Below are positions 22,601 through 36,700 of a stretch of 64,000 bases of DNA, in pieces (the stretch's first letter is position 1; every line of letters starts with the position of its first letter). Under the pieces are notes generated by a model. The model worked only from the letters and a program-made list of their open reading frames with translations, was not told the origin of the DNA and made no database searches. This stretch comes from Agriotes lineatus (lineage: Eukaryota > Arthropoda > Insecta > Coleoptera > Elateridae), in contig CALNHX010003558.1 of assembly GCA_940337035.1 (NCBI GenBank), positions 82,898 to 146,897 of the forward strand, read 5' to 3'. The position numbers and the translations under genes were made by a program.

Positions 22601-25600
22601 TGCAGGAAAATTTAAACCTTAGTAATATATGGTTAGATTGATTCCAAATATACTATTACAAAACCTATTAACACTGCTGTCAATTCTTAACCAGTAATTG
22701 AACAACTGTTAGTGTAGACGCGGTTACTCTGGCAATAATTATAATATTTTGGTCAACAGTAGCCCTAATAGTAGTACAATAATTATTCACGTAGTTATTA
22801 TTTACTGCAAAACGTGGTTTTCAGACGTTTTAACGTACCTAAATGCAAAACTTTTCAACTTGAATTTTTTAGATGCAGGAAAATTTAAACCTTAGTAATA
22901 TATGGTTAGATTGATTCCAAATATACTATTACAAAACCTATTAACACTGCTGTCAATTCTTAACCAGTAATTGAACAACTGTTAGTGTAGACGCGGTTAC
23001 TCTGGCAATAATTATAATATTTTGGTCAACAGTAGCCCTAATAGTAGTACAATAATTATTCACGTAGTTATTATTTACTGGAAAACGTGGTTTTCAGACG
23101 TTTTAACGTACCTAAATGCAAAACTTTTCAACTTGAATTTTTTAGATGCAGGAAAATTTAAACCTTAGTAATATATGGTTAGATTGATTCCAAATATACT
23201 ATTACAAAACCTATTAACACTGCTGTCAATTCTTAACCAGTAATTGAACAACTGTTAGTGTAGACGCGGTTACTCTGGCAATAATTATAATATTTTGGTC
23301 AACAGTAGCCCTAATAGTAGTACAATAATTATTCACGTAGTTATTATTTACTGCAAAACGTGGTTTTCAGACGTTTTAACGTACCTAAATGCAAAACTTT
23401 TCAACTTGAATTTTTTAGATGCAGGAAAATTTAAACCTTAGTAATATATGGTTAGATTGATTCCAAATATACTATTACAAAACCTATTAACGCTGCTGTC
23501 AATTCTTAGCCAGTAATTGAACAACTGTTACTGTAGACGCGCTTACTCTGGCAATAATTATAATATTTTGGTCAACAGTAGCCCTAATAGTAGTACAATA
23601 ATTATCCACGTAGTTATTATTTACTGCAAAACGTGGTTTTCAGACGTTTTAACGTACCTAAATGCAAAACTTTTCAACTTGAATTTTTTTGATGCAGGAA
23701 AATTTAAACCTTAGTAATATATGGTTAGATTGATTCCAAATATACTATTACAAAACCTATTAACACTGCTGTCAATTCTTAACCAGTAATTGAACAACTG
23801 TTAGTGTAGACGCGGTTACTCTGGCAATAATTATAATATTTTGGTCAACAGTAGCCCTAATAGTAGTACAATAATTATCCACGTAGTTATTATTTACTGC
23901 AAAACGTGGTTTTCAGACGTTTTAACGTACCTAAATGCAAAACTTTTCAACTTGAATTTTTTAGATGCAGGAAAATTTAAACCTTAGTAATATATGGTTA
24001 GATTGATTCCAAATATACTATTACAAAACCTATTAACACTGCTGTCAATTCTTAACCAGTAATTGAACAACTGTTACTGTAGACGCGCTTACTCTGGCAA
24101 TAATTATAATATTTTGGTCAACAGTAGCCCTAATAGTAGTACAATAATTATCCACGTAGTTATTATTTACTGCAAAACGTGGTTTTCAGACGTTTTAACG
24201 TACCTAAATGCAAAACTTTTCAACTTGAATTTTTTAGATGCAGGAAAATTTAAACCTTAGTAATATATGGTTAGATTGATTCCAAATATACTATTACAAA
24301 ACCTATTAACGCTGCTGTCAATTCTTAGCCAGTAATTGAACAACTGTTACTGTAGACGCGCTTACTCTGGCAATAATAATAATATTTTGGTCAACAGTAG
24401 CCCTAATAGTAGTACAATAATTATCCACGTAGTTATTATTTACTGCAAAACGTGGTTTTCAGACGTTTTAACGTACCTAAATGCAAAACTTTTCAACTTG
24501 AATTTTTTAGATGCAGGAAAATTTAAACCTTAGTAATATATGGTTAGATTGATTCCAAATATACTATTACAAAACCTATTAACGCTGCTGTCAATTCTTA
24601 ACCAGTAATTGAACAACTGTTACTGTAGACGCGGTTACTCTGGCAATAATTATAATATTTTGGTCAACAGTAGCCCTAATAGTAGTACAATAATTATTCA
24701 CGTAGTTATTATTTACTGCAAAACGTGGTTTTCAGACGTTTTAACGTACCTAAATGCAAAACTTTTTAACTTGAATTTTTTAGATGCAGGAAAATTTAAA
24801 CCTTAGTAATATATGGTTAGATTGATTCCAAATATACTATTACAAAACCTATTAACACTGCTGTCAATTCTTAACCAGTAATTGAACAACTGTTAGTGTA
24901 GACGCGGTTACTCTGGCAATAATTATAATATTTTGGTCAACAGTAGCCCTAATAGTAGTACAATAATTATCCACGTAGTTATTATTTACTGCAAAACGTG
25001 GTTTTCAGACGTTTTAAAGTACCTAAATGAAAAACTTTTCAACTTGAATTTTTTAGATGCAGGAAAATTTAAACCTTAGTAATATATGGTTAGATTGATT
25101 CCAAATATACTATTGCAAAACTTATTACCACCGCTGTCAATTCTTAGCCAGTAATTGAACAACTGTTAGTGTAGACGCGGTTACTCTGGCAATAATTATA
25201 ATATTTTGGCCAACTGTAGCCATAATAGTAGTACAATAATTATCCACGTAGTTAATATTTATTGCAAAACGTGGTTTTCAGACGTTTTAATGTAGCTAAA
25301 TGCTAAACTTTTAAACTTGAATTTTTTAGATGCATGAAAATTTAAACATTAGTAATATATGTTTAGATTGATTCCAAATATACTATTGCAAAACTTATTA
25401 CCACCGCTGTCAATTCTTAGCCAGTAATTGAACAACTGTTACTGTAGACGCGCTTACTCTGGCAATAATTATAATATTTTGGTTAACAGTAGCCATAATG
25501 ATAATACAATAATTATCCACGTAGCTAATATTTACTGCAAAACGTGGTTTTCAGACGTTTTAACGTACCTAAATGCTAAACTTTAAAACTTGAATTTTTT

Positions 25601-26165
25601 AGATGCTGGAAAATTTAAACATTAGTAATATATGGTTACATTGATTCCAAATATACTATTGCAAAAACCTATTTAAACTGCTGTCAATTCTTAGCCAGTA
25701 ATTGATCAACTGTTACTGTAGACGCGCTTACTCTGGCAATAATTATAATATTTAGGTCAACAGTAGCCATAATAGTAGTACAATAATTATCCACGTAGTT
25801 AATATTTACTGCAAAACGTGGTTTTCAAACGTTTTAAAGTACCTAAATGCTAAACTTTTAAACTTGAATTTTTTAGATGCAGGAAAATTTAAATAGTAAT
25901 ATAAAGTTAGATTGATTCCAAATATACTATTGCAAAACCTATTAACACTGCTGTCAATTCTTAGCCAGTAATTGAACAACTGTTACTGTAGACGCGCTTA
26001 CTCTGGCAATAATTATAATATTTAGGTCAGCAGTCGCCATAATAGTAGTACAATAATTATCCACGTAGTTAATATTTACTGCAAAACGTGGTTTTCAGAC
26101 GTTTTAACGTACCTAAATGCTAAACTTTTAAACTTGAATTTTTTAGATGCTGGAAAATTTTAACA

Positions 26166-27750
26166 TTAGTAATATATGGTTTTTTTTTTTTTTTGTTTGA
26201 CGGAGGAGGGGAAATTTCATAAAATTTCCGCTAGCCCGTACTTGCGGGGTATGTCGGATTCACCTAGTGGGAAAGCCAGGTGCCTACCGACTAAAACCCC
26301 TCCCCCTTTGGCACAGAAGAGGACATCCTGGAGCCGTTGTCCATTACAACAGGATGCCTTTTATTCCAACAAAGATCTTAGTGGGCCTGTTTTGTTAGTT
26401 GAACAGCTGTTTTTCTTCTCTTTCTTTGATTTTCATAATGTCTGTTATGAACCGGTGTATATAGTTCCATTTCTCCTCTGAGCTGACCATGTGTTGGATC
26501 ATGTTAGCTACCGTTAATTGCTGACCTATTTTAGCTTCTACTTCCATACGTTGCCTGTGGAAACGTATGCAGTGAAATAACACATGTTCCGGACTATCAA
26601 CCTGATCACAATGCAAGCACTCTTCAGTTTCCATGATCTTCATTCTGTACAGATACTGTCTAAAATTACCATGTCCTGTGAGTATTTGTGTAAGGTAATA
26701 CTCCACATTTCCATGCCTTCTAGTTACCCAATATTCTAAGCGAGGTATGAGTTTTTTAGTCCAGGCAGATGTTTTTTGATGACTATCCCACCGGGCTTGC
26801 CAGCGACGTAATGTCTCCTGCCGAAGTTGGGCCTTTGTAATTTGTTCTTTCTCGCGGAACATAGCGCATCTTTCTTCAACCAGTTCAGTTATTGGGGGGA
26901 TGGCGGCCAGAACATGTAGCGCCTCCGTCGGGGCCGTCCTATAGGACGACGTTACTCCAACAAGCGTCTTTCTTTGCGCTTTCTCCAGTATCGCGGCATA
27001 CTTCTTTTTCTTGATGATTTCTTCCCACGCCGGAGCAGCGTATAAGATAATTGAGGAAACCACCGATGCCAGTATTTTGCGCCTTCCATATTTTAGACCA
27101 AAAGTGTTTTTCATTGTCCTTGAAATTGCTGTTGACGTTAGCTCCGCTTTTCTAGCTACCTGTAGTATGTGGGACGACATTGTTAGATTTCTGTTGAAGT
27201 GGACTCCTAGGTATTTAAGGGTCTCTACTATTCTTATGTTTATATCTTCTATCTTAAGGCTCAGGTGTCTCAGCTTTCTTCTTCCTTCTAGTATTACCGC
27301 CTCCGTTTTCTCCGGAGCCAGCATTAAGCGGTTCGACTGTAACCAGCGGTTTACTACTATTAGCGCCGTATTCAGTTTTGCTTCTAGGGAGATTCCTGAT
27401 TTCTCGCTACAGACTACTGCCAAGTCATCCGCATATGCTACCGTTGTTACTCCTGTAGGTAGTGATAGTTCCAAAATCGGATCATAGTACACATTCCACA
27501 GGAGAGGGCCAAGGACCGACCCCTGTGGAACTCCACATGTTAGCGCGATTGTTTTATTAGCCGATATAATAAGGTTACGGTTGTGTAAATAACTTTTTAC
27601 TATGTTAATTAAGTAGCCATTGACCCTTCTCACTTTAAGGTTGTTTATAATGCCCGGCCAGGAAACCGTATTAAAAGCATTCCTTACATCGACCGCTACC
27701 ATTGCGCAGTAACCCTTATGTCCACTAGCACCCTTCTTAGTAATATATGG
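26166..27750 (-). mobile_element. 5'-truncated non-LTR retrotransposon, copy B, same insertion as copy A
   Basis: The inserted DNA is 26180-27736 with 15 T at its tail (one fewer than copy A) and identical 14-bp duplications at 26166-26179 and 27737-27750. Identical truncation point and flanks show this is not a second insertion but a duplicate produced with the surrounding satellite block. Confidence 0.93.
26395..27736 (-). pseudogene. truncated reverse transcriptase ORF, copy B
   Basis: Same 435-codon frame as copy A, with the RT motifs GVPQGSVLGP and AYADD and the C-terminal Cys-His element intact; one seen difference is NTFGLKYG here against NTFGPKYG in copy A. Non-autonomous because the 5' part is absent. 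Confidence 0.9.
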
Positions 27751-30700
27751 TTAGATTGATTCCAAATATACTATTGCAAAACCTATTAACACTGCTGTCA
27801 ATTCTTAGCCAGTAATTGAACAACTGTTACTGTAGACGCGCTTACTCTGGCAATAATTATAATATTTAGGTAAGCAGTCGCCATAATAGTAGTACAATAA
27901 TTACCCACGTAGTTAATATTTACTGCTAAACGTGGTTTTCAGACGTTTTAACGTACCTAATGCTAAACTTTTAAACTTGAATTTTTTGGATGCTGGAAAA
28001 TTTAAACATTAGTAATGGTTAGATTGATTCCAAATATACCATTGCAAAACCTATTAACACTGCTGTCAATTTTTAACCAATAATTGAACAACTGTTAGTG
28101 TAGACGCGGTTACTCTGGCAATAATTATAATATTTTGGTCAACAGTAGCCCTAATAGTAGTACAATAATTATCCACGTAGTTATTATTTACTGCAAAACG
28201 TGGTTTTCAGACGTTTTAACGTACCTAAATGCAAAACTTTTCAACTTGAATTTTTTAGATGCAGGAAAATTTAAACATTAGTAATATATGGTTAGATTGA
28301 TTCCAAATATACTATTACAAAACCTATTAACACTGCTGTCAATTCTTAGCCAGTAATTGAACAACTGTTACTGTAGACGCGCTTACTCTGGCAATAATTA
28401 TAATATTTTGGTCAACAGTAGCCATAATGGTAGTACAATAATTATCCACGTAGCTAATATTTACTGCAAAACGTGGTTTTCAGACGTTTTAACGTACCTA
28501 AATGCTAAACTTTTAAACTTGAATTTTTTAGATGCTGGAAAATTTAAACATTAGTAATGGTTAGATTGATTCCAAATATACCATTGCAAAACCTATTAAC
28601 ACTGCTGTCAATTCTAAACCAGTAATTGAACAACTGTTAGTGTAGACGCGCTTACTCTGGCAATAATTATAATATTTTGGTCAACAGTAGCCATAATAGT
28701 AGTACAATAATTATCCACGTAGCTAATATTTACTGCAAAACGTGGTTTTCAGACGTTTTAACGTAGCTAAATGCTAAACTTTTAAACTTGAATTTTTTAG
28801 ATGCAGGAAAATTTAAACATTAGTAATATAAGGTTAGATTGAATCCAAATATACTATTGCAAAAACCTATTTACACTGCTGTCAATTCTTAGCCAGTAAT
28901 TGATCAACTGTTACTGTAGACGCGCTTACTCTGGCAATAATTATAATATTTAGGTAAACAGTAGCCATAATAGTAGTACAATAATTATCCACGTAGTTAA
29001 TATTTACTGCAAAACGTGGTTTTCAAACGTTTTAAAGTACCTAAATGCTAAACTTTTAAACTTGAATTTTTAAGATGCAGGAAAATTTAAATAGTAATAT
29101 AAAGTTAGATTGATTCCAAATATACTATTGCAAAACCTATTAACATTGCTGTCAATTCTTAGCCAGTAATTAAACAACTGTTACTGTAGACGCGCTTACT
29201 CTGGCAATAATTATAATATTTAGGTCAGCAGTCGCCATAATAGTAGTACAATAATTATCCACGTAGTTAATATTTACTGCAAAACGTGGTTTTCAGACGT
29301 TTTAACGTACCTAAATGCTAAACTTTTAAACTTGAATTTTTTAGATGCTGGAAAATTTAAACATTTGTAATATATTGTTAGATTGATTCCAAATATACTA
29401 TTGCAAAACCTATTAACACTGCTGTCAATTCTTAGCCAGTAATTGAACAACTGTTACTGTAGACGCGCTTACTCTGGCAATAATTATAATATTTTGGTCA
29501 ACAGTAGCCATAATGGTAGTACAATTTTTATCCACGTAGCTCATATTTACTGCAAAACGTGGTTTTCAGACGTTATAACGTACCTAAATGCTAAACTTTT
29601 AAACTTGAATTTTTTGGATGCTGGAAAATTTAAACATTAGTAATGGTTAGATTGATTCCAAATATACCATTGCAAAACCTATTAACACTGCTGTCAATTC
29701 TTAGCCAGTAATTGAACAACTGTTACTGTAGACGCGCTTACTCTGGCAATAATTATAATATTTAGGTCAACAGTAGCCCTAATAGTAGTACAATAATTAT
29801 CCACGTAGTTATTATTTACTGCAAAACGTGGTTTTCAGACGTTTTAACGTACCTAAATGCAAAACTTTTCAACTTGAACTTTTTAGATGCAGGAAAATTT
29901 AAACCTTAGTAATATATGGTTAGATTGATTCCAAATATACTATTACAAAACCTATTAACACTGCTGTCAATTCTTAACCAGTAATTGAACAACTGTTAGT
30001 GTAGACGCGGTTACTCTGGCAATAATTATAATATTTTGGTCAACAGTAGCCCTAATAGTAGTACAATAATTATCCACGTAGTTATTATTTACTGCAAAAC
30101 GTGGTTTTCAGACGTTTTAAAGTACCTAAATGAAAAACTTTTCAACTTGAATTTTTTAGATGCAGGAAAATTTAAACCTTAGTAATGTATGGTTAGATTG
30201 ATTCCAAATATACTATTACAAAACCTATTAACACTGCTGTCAATTCTTAACCAGTAATTGAACAACTGTTAGTGTAGACGCGGTTACTCTGGCAATAATT
30301 ATAATATTTTGGTCAACAGTAGCCCTAATAGTAGTACAATAATTATCCACGTAGTTATTATTTACTGCAAAACGTGGTTTTCAGACGTTTTAACGTACCT
30401 AAATGCAAAACTTTTCAACTTGAATTTTTTAGATGCAGGAAAATTTAAACCTTAGTAATATATGGTTAGATTGATTCCAAATATACTATTACAAAACCTA
30501 TTAACGCTGCTGTCAATTCTTAGCCAGTAATTGAACAACTGTTACTGTAGACGCGCTTACTCTGGCAATATTTATAATATTTTGGTCAACAGTAGCCCTA
30601 ATAGTAGTACAATAATTATCCACGTAGTTATTATTTACTGCAAAACGTGGTTTTCAGACGTTTTAACGTACCTAAATGCAAAACTTTTCAACTTGAATTT

Positions 30701-33700
30701 TTTAGATGCAGGAAAATTTAAACCTTAGTAATATATGGTTAGATTGATTCCAAATATACTATTACAAAACCTATTAACACTGCTGTCAATTCTTAACCAG
30801 TAATTGAACAACTGTTAGTGTAGACGCGGTTACTCTGGCAATAATTATAATATTTTGGTCAACAGTAGCCCTAATAGTAGTACAATAATTATCCACGTAG
30901 TTATTATTTACTGCAAAACGTGGTTTTCAGACGTTTTAAAGTACCTAAATGCAAAACTTTTCAACTTGAATTTTTTAGATGCAGGAAAATTTAAACCTTA
31001 GTAATATATGGTTAGATTGATTCCAAATATACTATTACAAAACCTATTAACGCTGCTGTCAATTCTTAGCCAGTAATTGAACAACTGTTACTGTAGACGC
31101 GCTTATTCTGGCAATAATTATAATATTTTGGTCAACAGTAGCCCTAATAGTAGTACAATAATTATCCACGTAGTTATTATTTACTGCAAAACGTGGTTTT
31201 CAGACGTTTTAACGTACCTAAATGCAAAACTTTTCAACTTGAATTTTTTTGATGCAGGAAAATTTAAACCTTAGTAATATATGGTTAGATTGATTCCAAA
31301 TATACTATTACAAAACCTATTAACACTGCTGTCAATTCTTAACCAGTAATTGAACAACTGTTAGTGTAGACGCGGTTACTCTGGCAATAATTATAATATT
31401 TTGGTCAACAGTAGCCCTAATAGTAGTACAATAATTATCCACGTAGTTATTATTTACTGCAAAACGTGGTTTTCAGACGTTTTAACGTACCTAAATGCAA
31501 AACTTTTCAACTTGAATTTTTTAGATGCAGGAAAATTTAAACCTTAGTAATATATGGTTAGATTGATTCCAAATATACTATTACAAAACCTATTAACACT
31601 GCTGTCAATTCTTAACCAGTAATTGAACAACTGTTACTGTAGACGCGCTTACTCTGGCAATAATTATAATATTTTGGTCAACAGTAGCCCTAATAGTAGT
31701 ACAATAATTATCCACGTAGTTATTATTTACTGCAAAACGTGGTTTTCAGACGTTTTAACGTACCTAAATGCAAAACTTTTCAACTTGAATTTTTTAGATG
31801 CAGGAAAATTTAAACCTTAGTAATATATGGTTAGATTGATTCCAAATATACCATTGCAAAACCTATTAACACTGCTGTCAATTCTTAGCCAGTAATTGAA
31901 CAACTGTTACTGTAGACGCGCTTACTCTGGCAATAATTATAATATTTAGGTCAACAGTAGCCCTAATAGTAGTACAATAAATATCCACGTAGTTATTATT
32001 TACTGCAAAACGTGGTTTTCAGACGTTTTAACGTACCTAAATGCAAAACTTTTCAACTTGAATTTTTTAGATGCAGGAAAATTTAAACCTTAGTAATATA
32101 TGGTTAGATTGATTCCAAATATACTATTACAAAACCTATTAACGCTGCTGTCAATTCTTAGCCAGTAATTGAACAAGTGTTAGTGTAGACGCGGTTACTC
32201 TGGCAATAATTATAATATTTTGGTCAACAGTAGCCCTAATAGTAGTACAATAATTATCCACGTAGTTATTATTTACTGCAAAACGTGGTTTTCAGACGTT
32301 TTAACGTACCTAAATGCAAAACTTTTCAACTTGAATTTTTTAGATGCAGGAAAATGTAAACCTTAGTAATATATGGTTAGATTGATTCCAAATATACTAT
32401 TACAAAACCTATTAACACTGCTGTCAATTCTTAACCAGTAATTGAACAACTGTTAGTGTAGACGCGGTTACTCTGGCAATAATTATAATATTTTGGTCAA
32501 CAGTAGCCCTAATAGTAGTACAATAATTATCCACGTAGTTATTATTTACTGCAAAACGTGGTTTTCAGACGTTTTAACGTACCTAAATGCAAAACTTTTC
32601 AACTTGAATTTTTTAGATGCAGGAAAATTTAAACCTTAGTAATATATGGTTAGATTGATTCCAAATATACTATTACAAAACCTATTAACGCTGCTGTCAA
32701 TTCTTAGCCAGTAATTGAACAACTGTTACTGTAGACGCGCTTACTCTGGCAATAATTATAATATTTTGGTCAACAGTAGCCCTAATAGTAGTACAATAAT
32801 TATCCACGTAGTTATTATTTACTGCAAAACGTGGTTTTCAGACGTTTTAAAGTACCTAAATGAAAAACTTTTCAACTTGAATTTTTTAGATGCAGGAAAA
32901 TTTAAACCTTAGTAATATATGGTTAGATTGATTCCAAATATACTATTACAAAACCTATTAACACTGCTGTCAATTCTTAACCAGTAATTGAACAACTGTT
33001 AGTGTAGACGCGGTTACTCTGGCAATAATTATAATATTTTGGTCAACAGTAGCCCTAATAGTAGTACAATAATTATCCACGTAGTTATTATTTACTGCAA
33101 AACGTGGTTTTCAGACGTTTTAACGTACCTAAATGCAAAACTTTTCAACTTGAATTTTTTAGATGCAGGAAAATTTAAACCTTAGTAATATATGGTTAGA
33201 TTGATTCCAAATATACTATTACAAAACCTATTAACGCTGCTGTCAATTCTTAGCCAGTAATTGAACAACTGTTACTGTAGACGCGCTTAATCTGGCAATA
33301 ATTATAATATTTTGGTCAACAGTAGCCCTAATAGTAGTACAATAATTATCCACGTAGTTATTATTTACTGCAAAACGTGGTTTTCAGACGTTTTAACGTA
33401 CCTAAATGCAAAACTTTTCAACTTGAATTTTTTAGATGCAGGAAAATTTAAACCTTAGTAATATATGGTTAGATTGATTCCAAATATACTATTACAAAAC
33501 CTATTAACACTGCTGCCAATTCTTAACCAGTAATTGAACAACTGTTACTGTAGACGCGCTTACTCTGGCAATAATTATAATATTTTGGTCAACAGTAGCC
33601 CTAATAGTAGTACAATAATTATCCACGTAGTTATTATTTACTGCAAAACGTGGTTTTCAGACGTTTTAACGTACCTAAATGCAAAACTTTTCAACTTGAA

Positions 33701-36700
33701 TTTTTTAGATGCAGGAAAATTTAAACCTTAGTAATATATGGTTAGATTGATTCCAAATATACCATTGCAAAACCTATTAACACTGCTGTCAATTCTTAGC
33801 CAGTAATTGAACAACTGTTACTGTAGACGCGCTTACTCTGGCAATAATTATAATATTTAGGTCAACAGTAGCCCTAATAGTAGTACAATAATTATCCACG
33901 TAGTTATTATTTACTGCAAAACGTGGTTTTCAGACGTTTTAACGTACCTAAATGCAAAACTTTTCAACTTGAATTTTTTAGATGCAGGAAAATTTAAACC
34001 TTAGTAATATATGGTTAGATTGATTCCAAATATACTATTACAAAACCTATTAACGCTGCTGTCAATTCTTAGCCAGTAATTGAACAACTGTTAGTGTAGA
34101 CGCGGTTACTCTGGCAATAATTATAATATTTTGGTCAACAGTAGCCCTAATAGTAGTACAATAATTATCCACGTAGTTATTATTTACTGCAAAACGTGGT
34201 TTTCAGACGTTTTAACGTACCTAAATGCAAAACTTTTCAACTTGAATTTTTTAGATGCAGGAAAATGTAAACCTTCGTAATATATGGTTAGATTGATTCC
34301 AAATATACTATTACAAAACCTATTAACACTGCTGTCAATTCTTAACCAGTAATTGAACAACTGTTAGTGTAGACGCGGTTACTCTGGCAATAATTATAAT
34401 ATTTTGGTCAACAGTAGCCCTAATAGTAGTACAATAATTATCCATGTAGTTATTATTTACTGCAAAACGTGGTTTTCAGACGTTTTAACGTACCTAAATG
34501 CAAAACTTTTCAACTTGAATTTTTTAGATGCAGGAAAATTTAAACCTTAGTAATATATGGTTAGATTGATTCCAAATATACTATTACAAAACCTATTAAC
34601 GCTGCTGTCAATTCTTAGCCAGTAATTGAACAACTGTTACTGTAGACGCGCTTACTCTGGCAATAATTATAATATTTTGGTCAACAGTAGCCCTAATAGT
34701 AGTACAATAATTATCCACGTAGTTATTATTTACTGCAAAACGTGGTTTTCAGACGTTTTAAAGTACCTAAATGAAAAACTTTTCAACTTGAATTTTTTAG
34801 ATGCAGGAAAATTTAAACCTTAGTAATATATGGTTAGATTGATTCCAAATATACTATTACAAAACCTATTAACACTGCTGTCAATTCTTAACCAGTAATT
34901 GAACAACTGTTAGTGTAGACGCGGTTACTCTGGCAATAATTATAATATTTTGGTCAACAGAAGCCCTAATAGTAGTACAATAATTATCCACGTAGTTATT
35001 ATTTACTGCAAAACGTGGTTTTCAGACGTTTTAACGTACCTAAATGCAAAACTTTTCAACTTGAATTTTTTAGATGCAGGAAAATTTAAACCTTAGTAAT
35101 ATATGGTTAGATTGATTCCAAATATACTATTACAAAACCTATTAACGCTGCTGTCAATTCTTAGCCAGTAATTGAACAACTGTTACTGTAGACGCGCTTA
35201 CTCTGGCAATAATTATAATATTTTGGTCAACAGTAGCCCTAATAGTAGTACAATAATTATCCACGTAGTTATTATTTACTGCAAAACGTGGTTTTCAGAC
35301 GTTTTAAAGTACCTAAATGAAAAACTTTTCAACTTGAATTTTTTAGATGCAGGAAAATTTAAACCTTAGTAATATATGGTTAGATTGATTCCAAATATAC
35401 TATTACAAAACCTATTAACACTGCTGTCAATTCTTAACCAGTAATTGAACAACTGTTAGTGTAGACGCGGTTACTCTGGCAATAATTATAATATTTTGGT
35501 CAACAGTAGCCCTAATAGTAGTACAATAATTATTCACGTAGTTATTATTTACTGCAAAACGTGGTTTTCAGACGTTTTAACGTACCTAAATGCAAAACTT
35601 TTCAAATTGAATTTTTTAGATGCAGGAAAATTTAAACCTTAGTAATATATGGTTAGATTGATTCCAAATATACTATTACAAAACCTATTAACACTGCTGT
35701 CAATTCTTAACCAGTAATTGAACAACTGTTAGTGTAGACGCGGTTACTCTGGCAATAATTATAATATTTTGGTCAACAGTAGCCCTAATAGTAGTACAAT
35801 AATTATCCACGTAGTTATTATTTACTGCAAAACGTGGTTTTCAGACGTTTTAACGTACCTAAATGCAAAACTTTTCAACTTGAATTTTTTAGATGCAGGA
35901 AAATTTAAACCTTAGTAATATATGGTTAGATTGATTCCAAATATACTATTACAAAACCTATTAACACTGCTGTCAATTCTTAACCAGTAATTGAACAACT
36001 GTTAGTGTAGACGCGGTTACTCTGGCAATAATTATAATATTTTGGTCAACAGTAGCCCTAATAGTAGTACAATAATTATTCACGTAGTTATTATTTACTG
36101 CAAAACGTGGTTTTCAGACGTTTTAACGTACCTAAATGCAAAACTTTTCAACTTGAATTTTTTAGATGCAGGAAAATTTAAACCTTAGTAATATATGGTT
36201 AGATTGATTCCAAATATACTATTACAAAACCTATTAACACTGCTGTCAATTCTTAACCAGTAATTGAACAACTGTTAGTGTAGACGCGGTTACTCTGGCA
36301 ATAATTATAATATTTTGGTCAACAGTAGCCCTAATAGTAGTACAATAATTATTCACGTAGTTATTATTTACTGCAAAACGTGGTTTTCAGACGTTTTAAC
36401 GTACCTAAATGCAAAACTTTTCAACTTGAATTTTTTAGATGCAGGAAAATTTAAACCTTAGTAATATATGGTTAGATTGATTCCAAATATACTATTACAA
36501 AACCTATTAACACTGCTGTCAATTCTTAACCAGTAATTGAACAACTGTTAGTGTAGACGCGGTTACTCTGGCAATAATTATAATATTTTGGTCAACAGTA
36601 GCCCTAATAGTAGTACAATAATTATTCACGTAGTTATTATTTACTGCAAAACGTGGTTTTCAGACGTTTTAACGTACCTAAATGCAAAACTTTTCAACTT

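Larger units (their letters stand above)
8085..25085. repeat. satellite super-repeat, copy A (~17 kb)
   Basis: Order and variants of monomers, plus the retrotransposon, recur downstream at a fixed offset: 17119 bp up to about 13.4 kb, then 16296 bp from about 14.8 kb. The change in offset means copy A carries about three extra monomers near 13.9-14.8 kb. A marker variant GGCCAACTGTAGCC at about 8087 recurs near 25206. Boundaries are approximate. Confidence 0.8.
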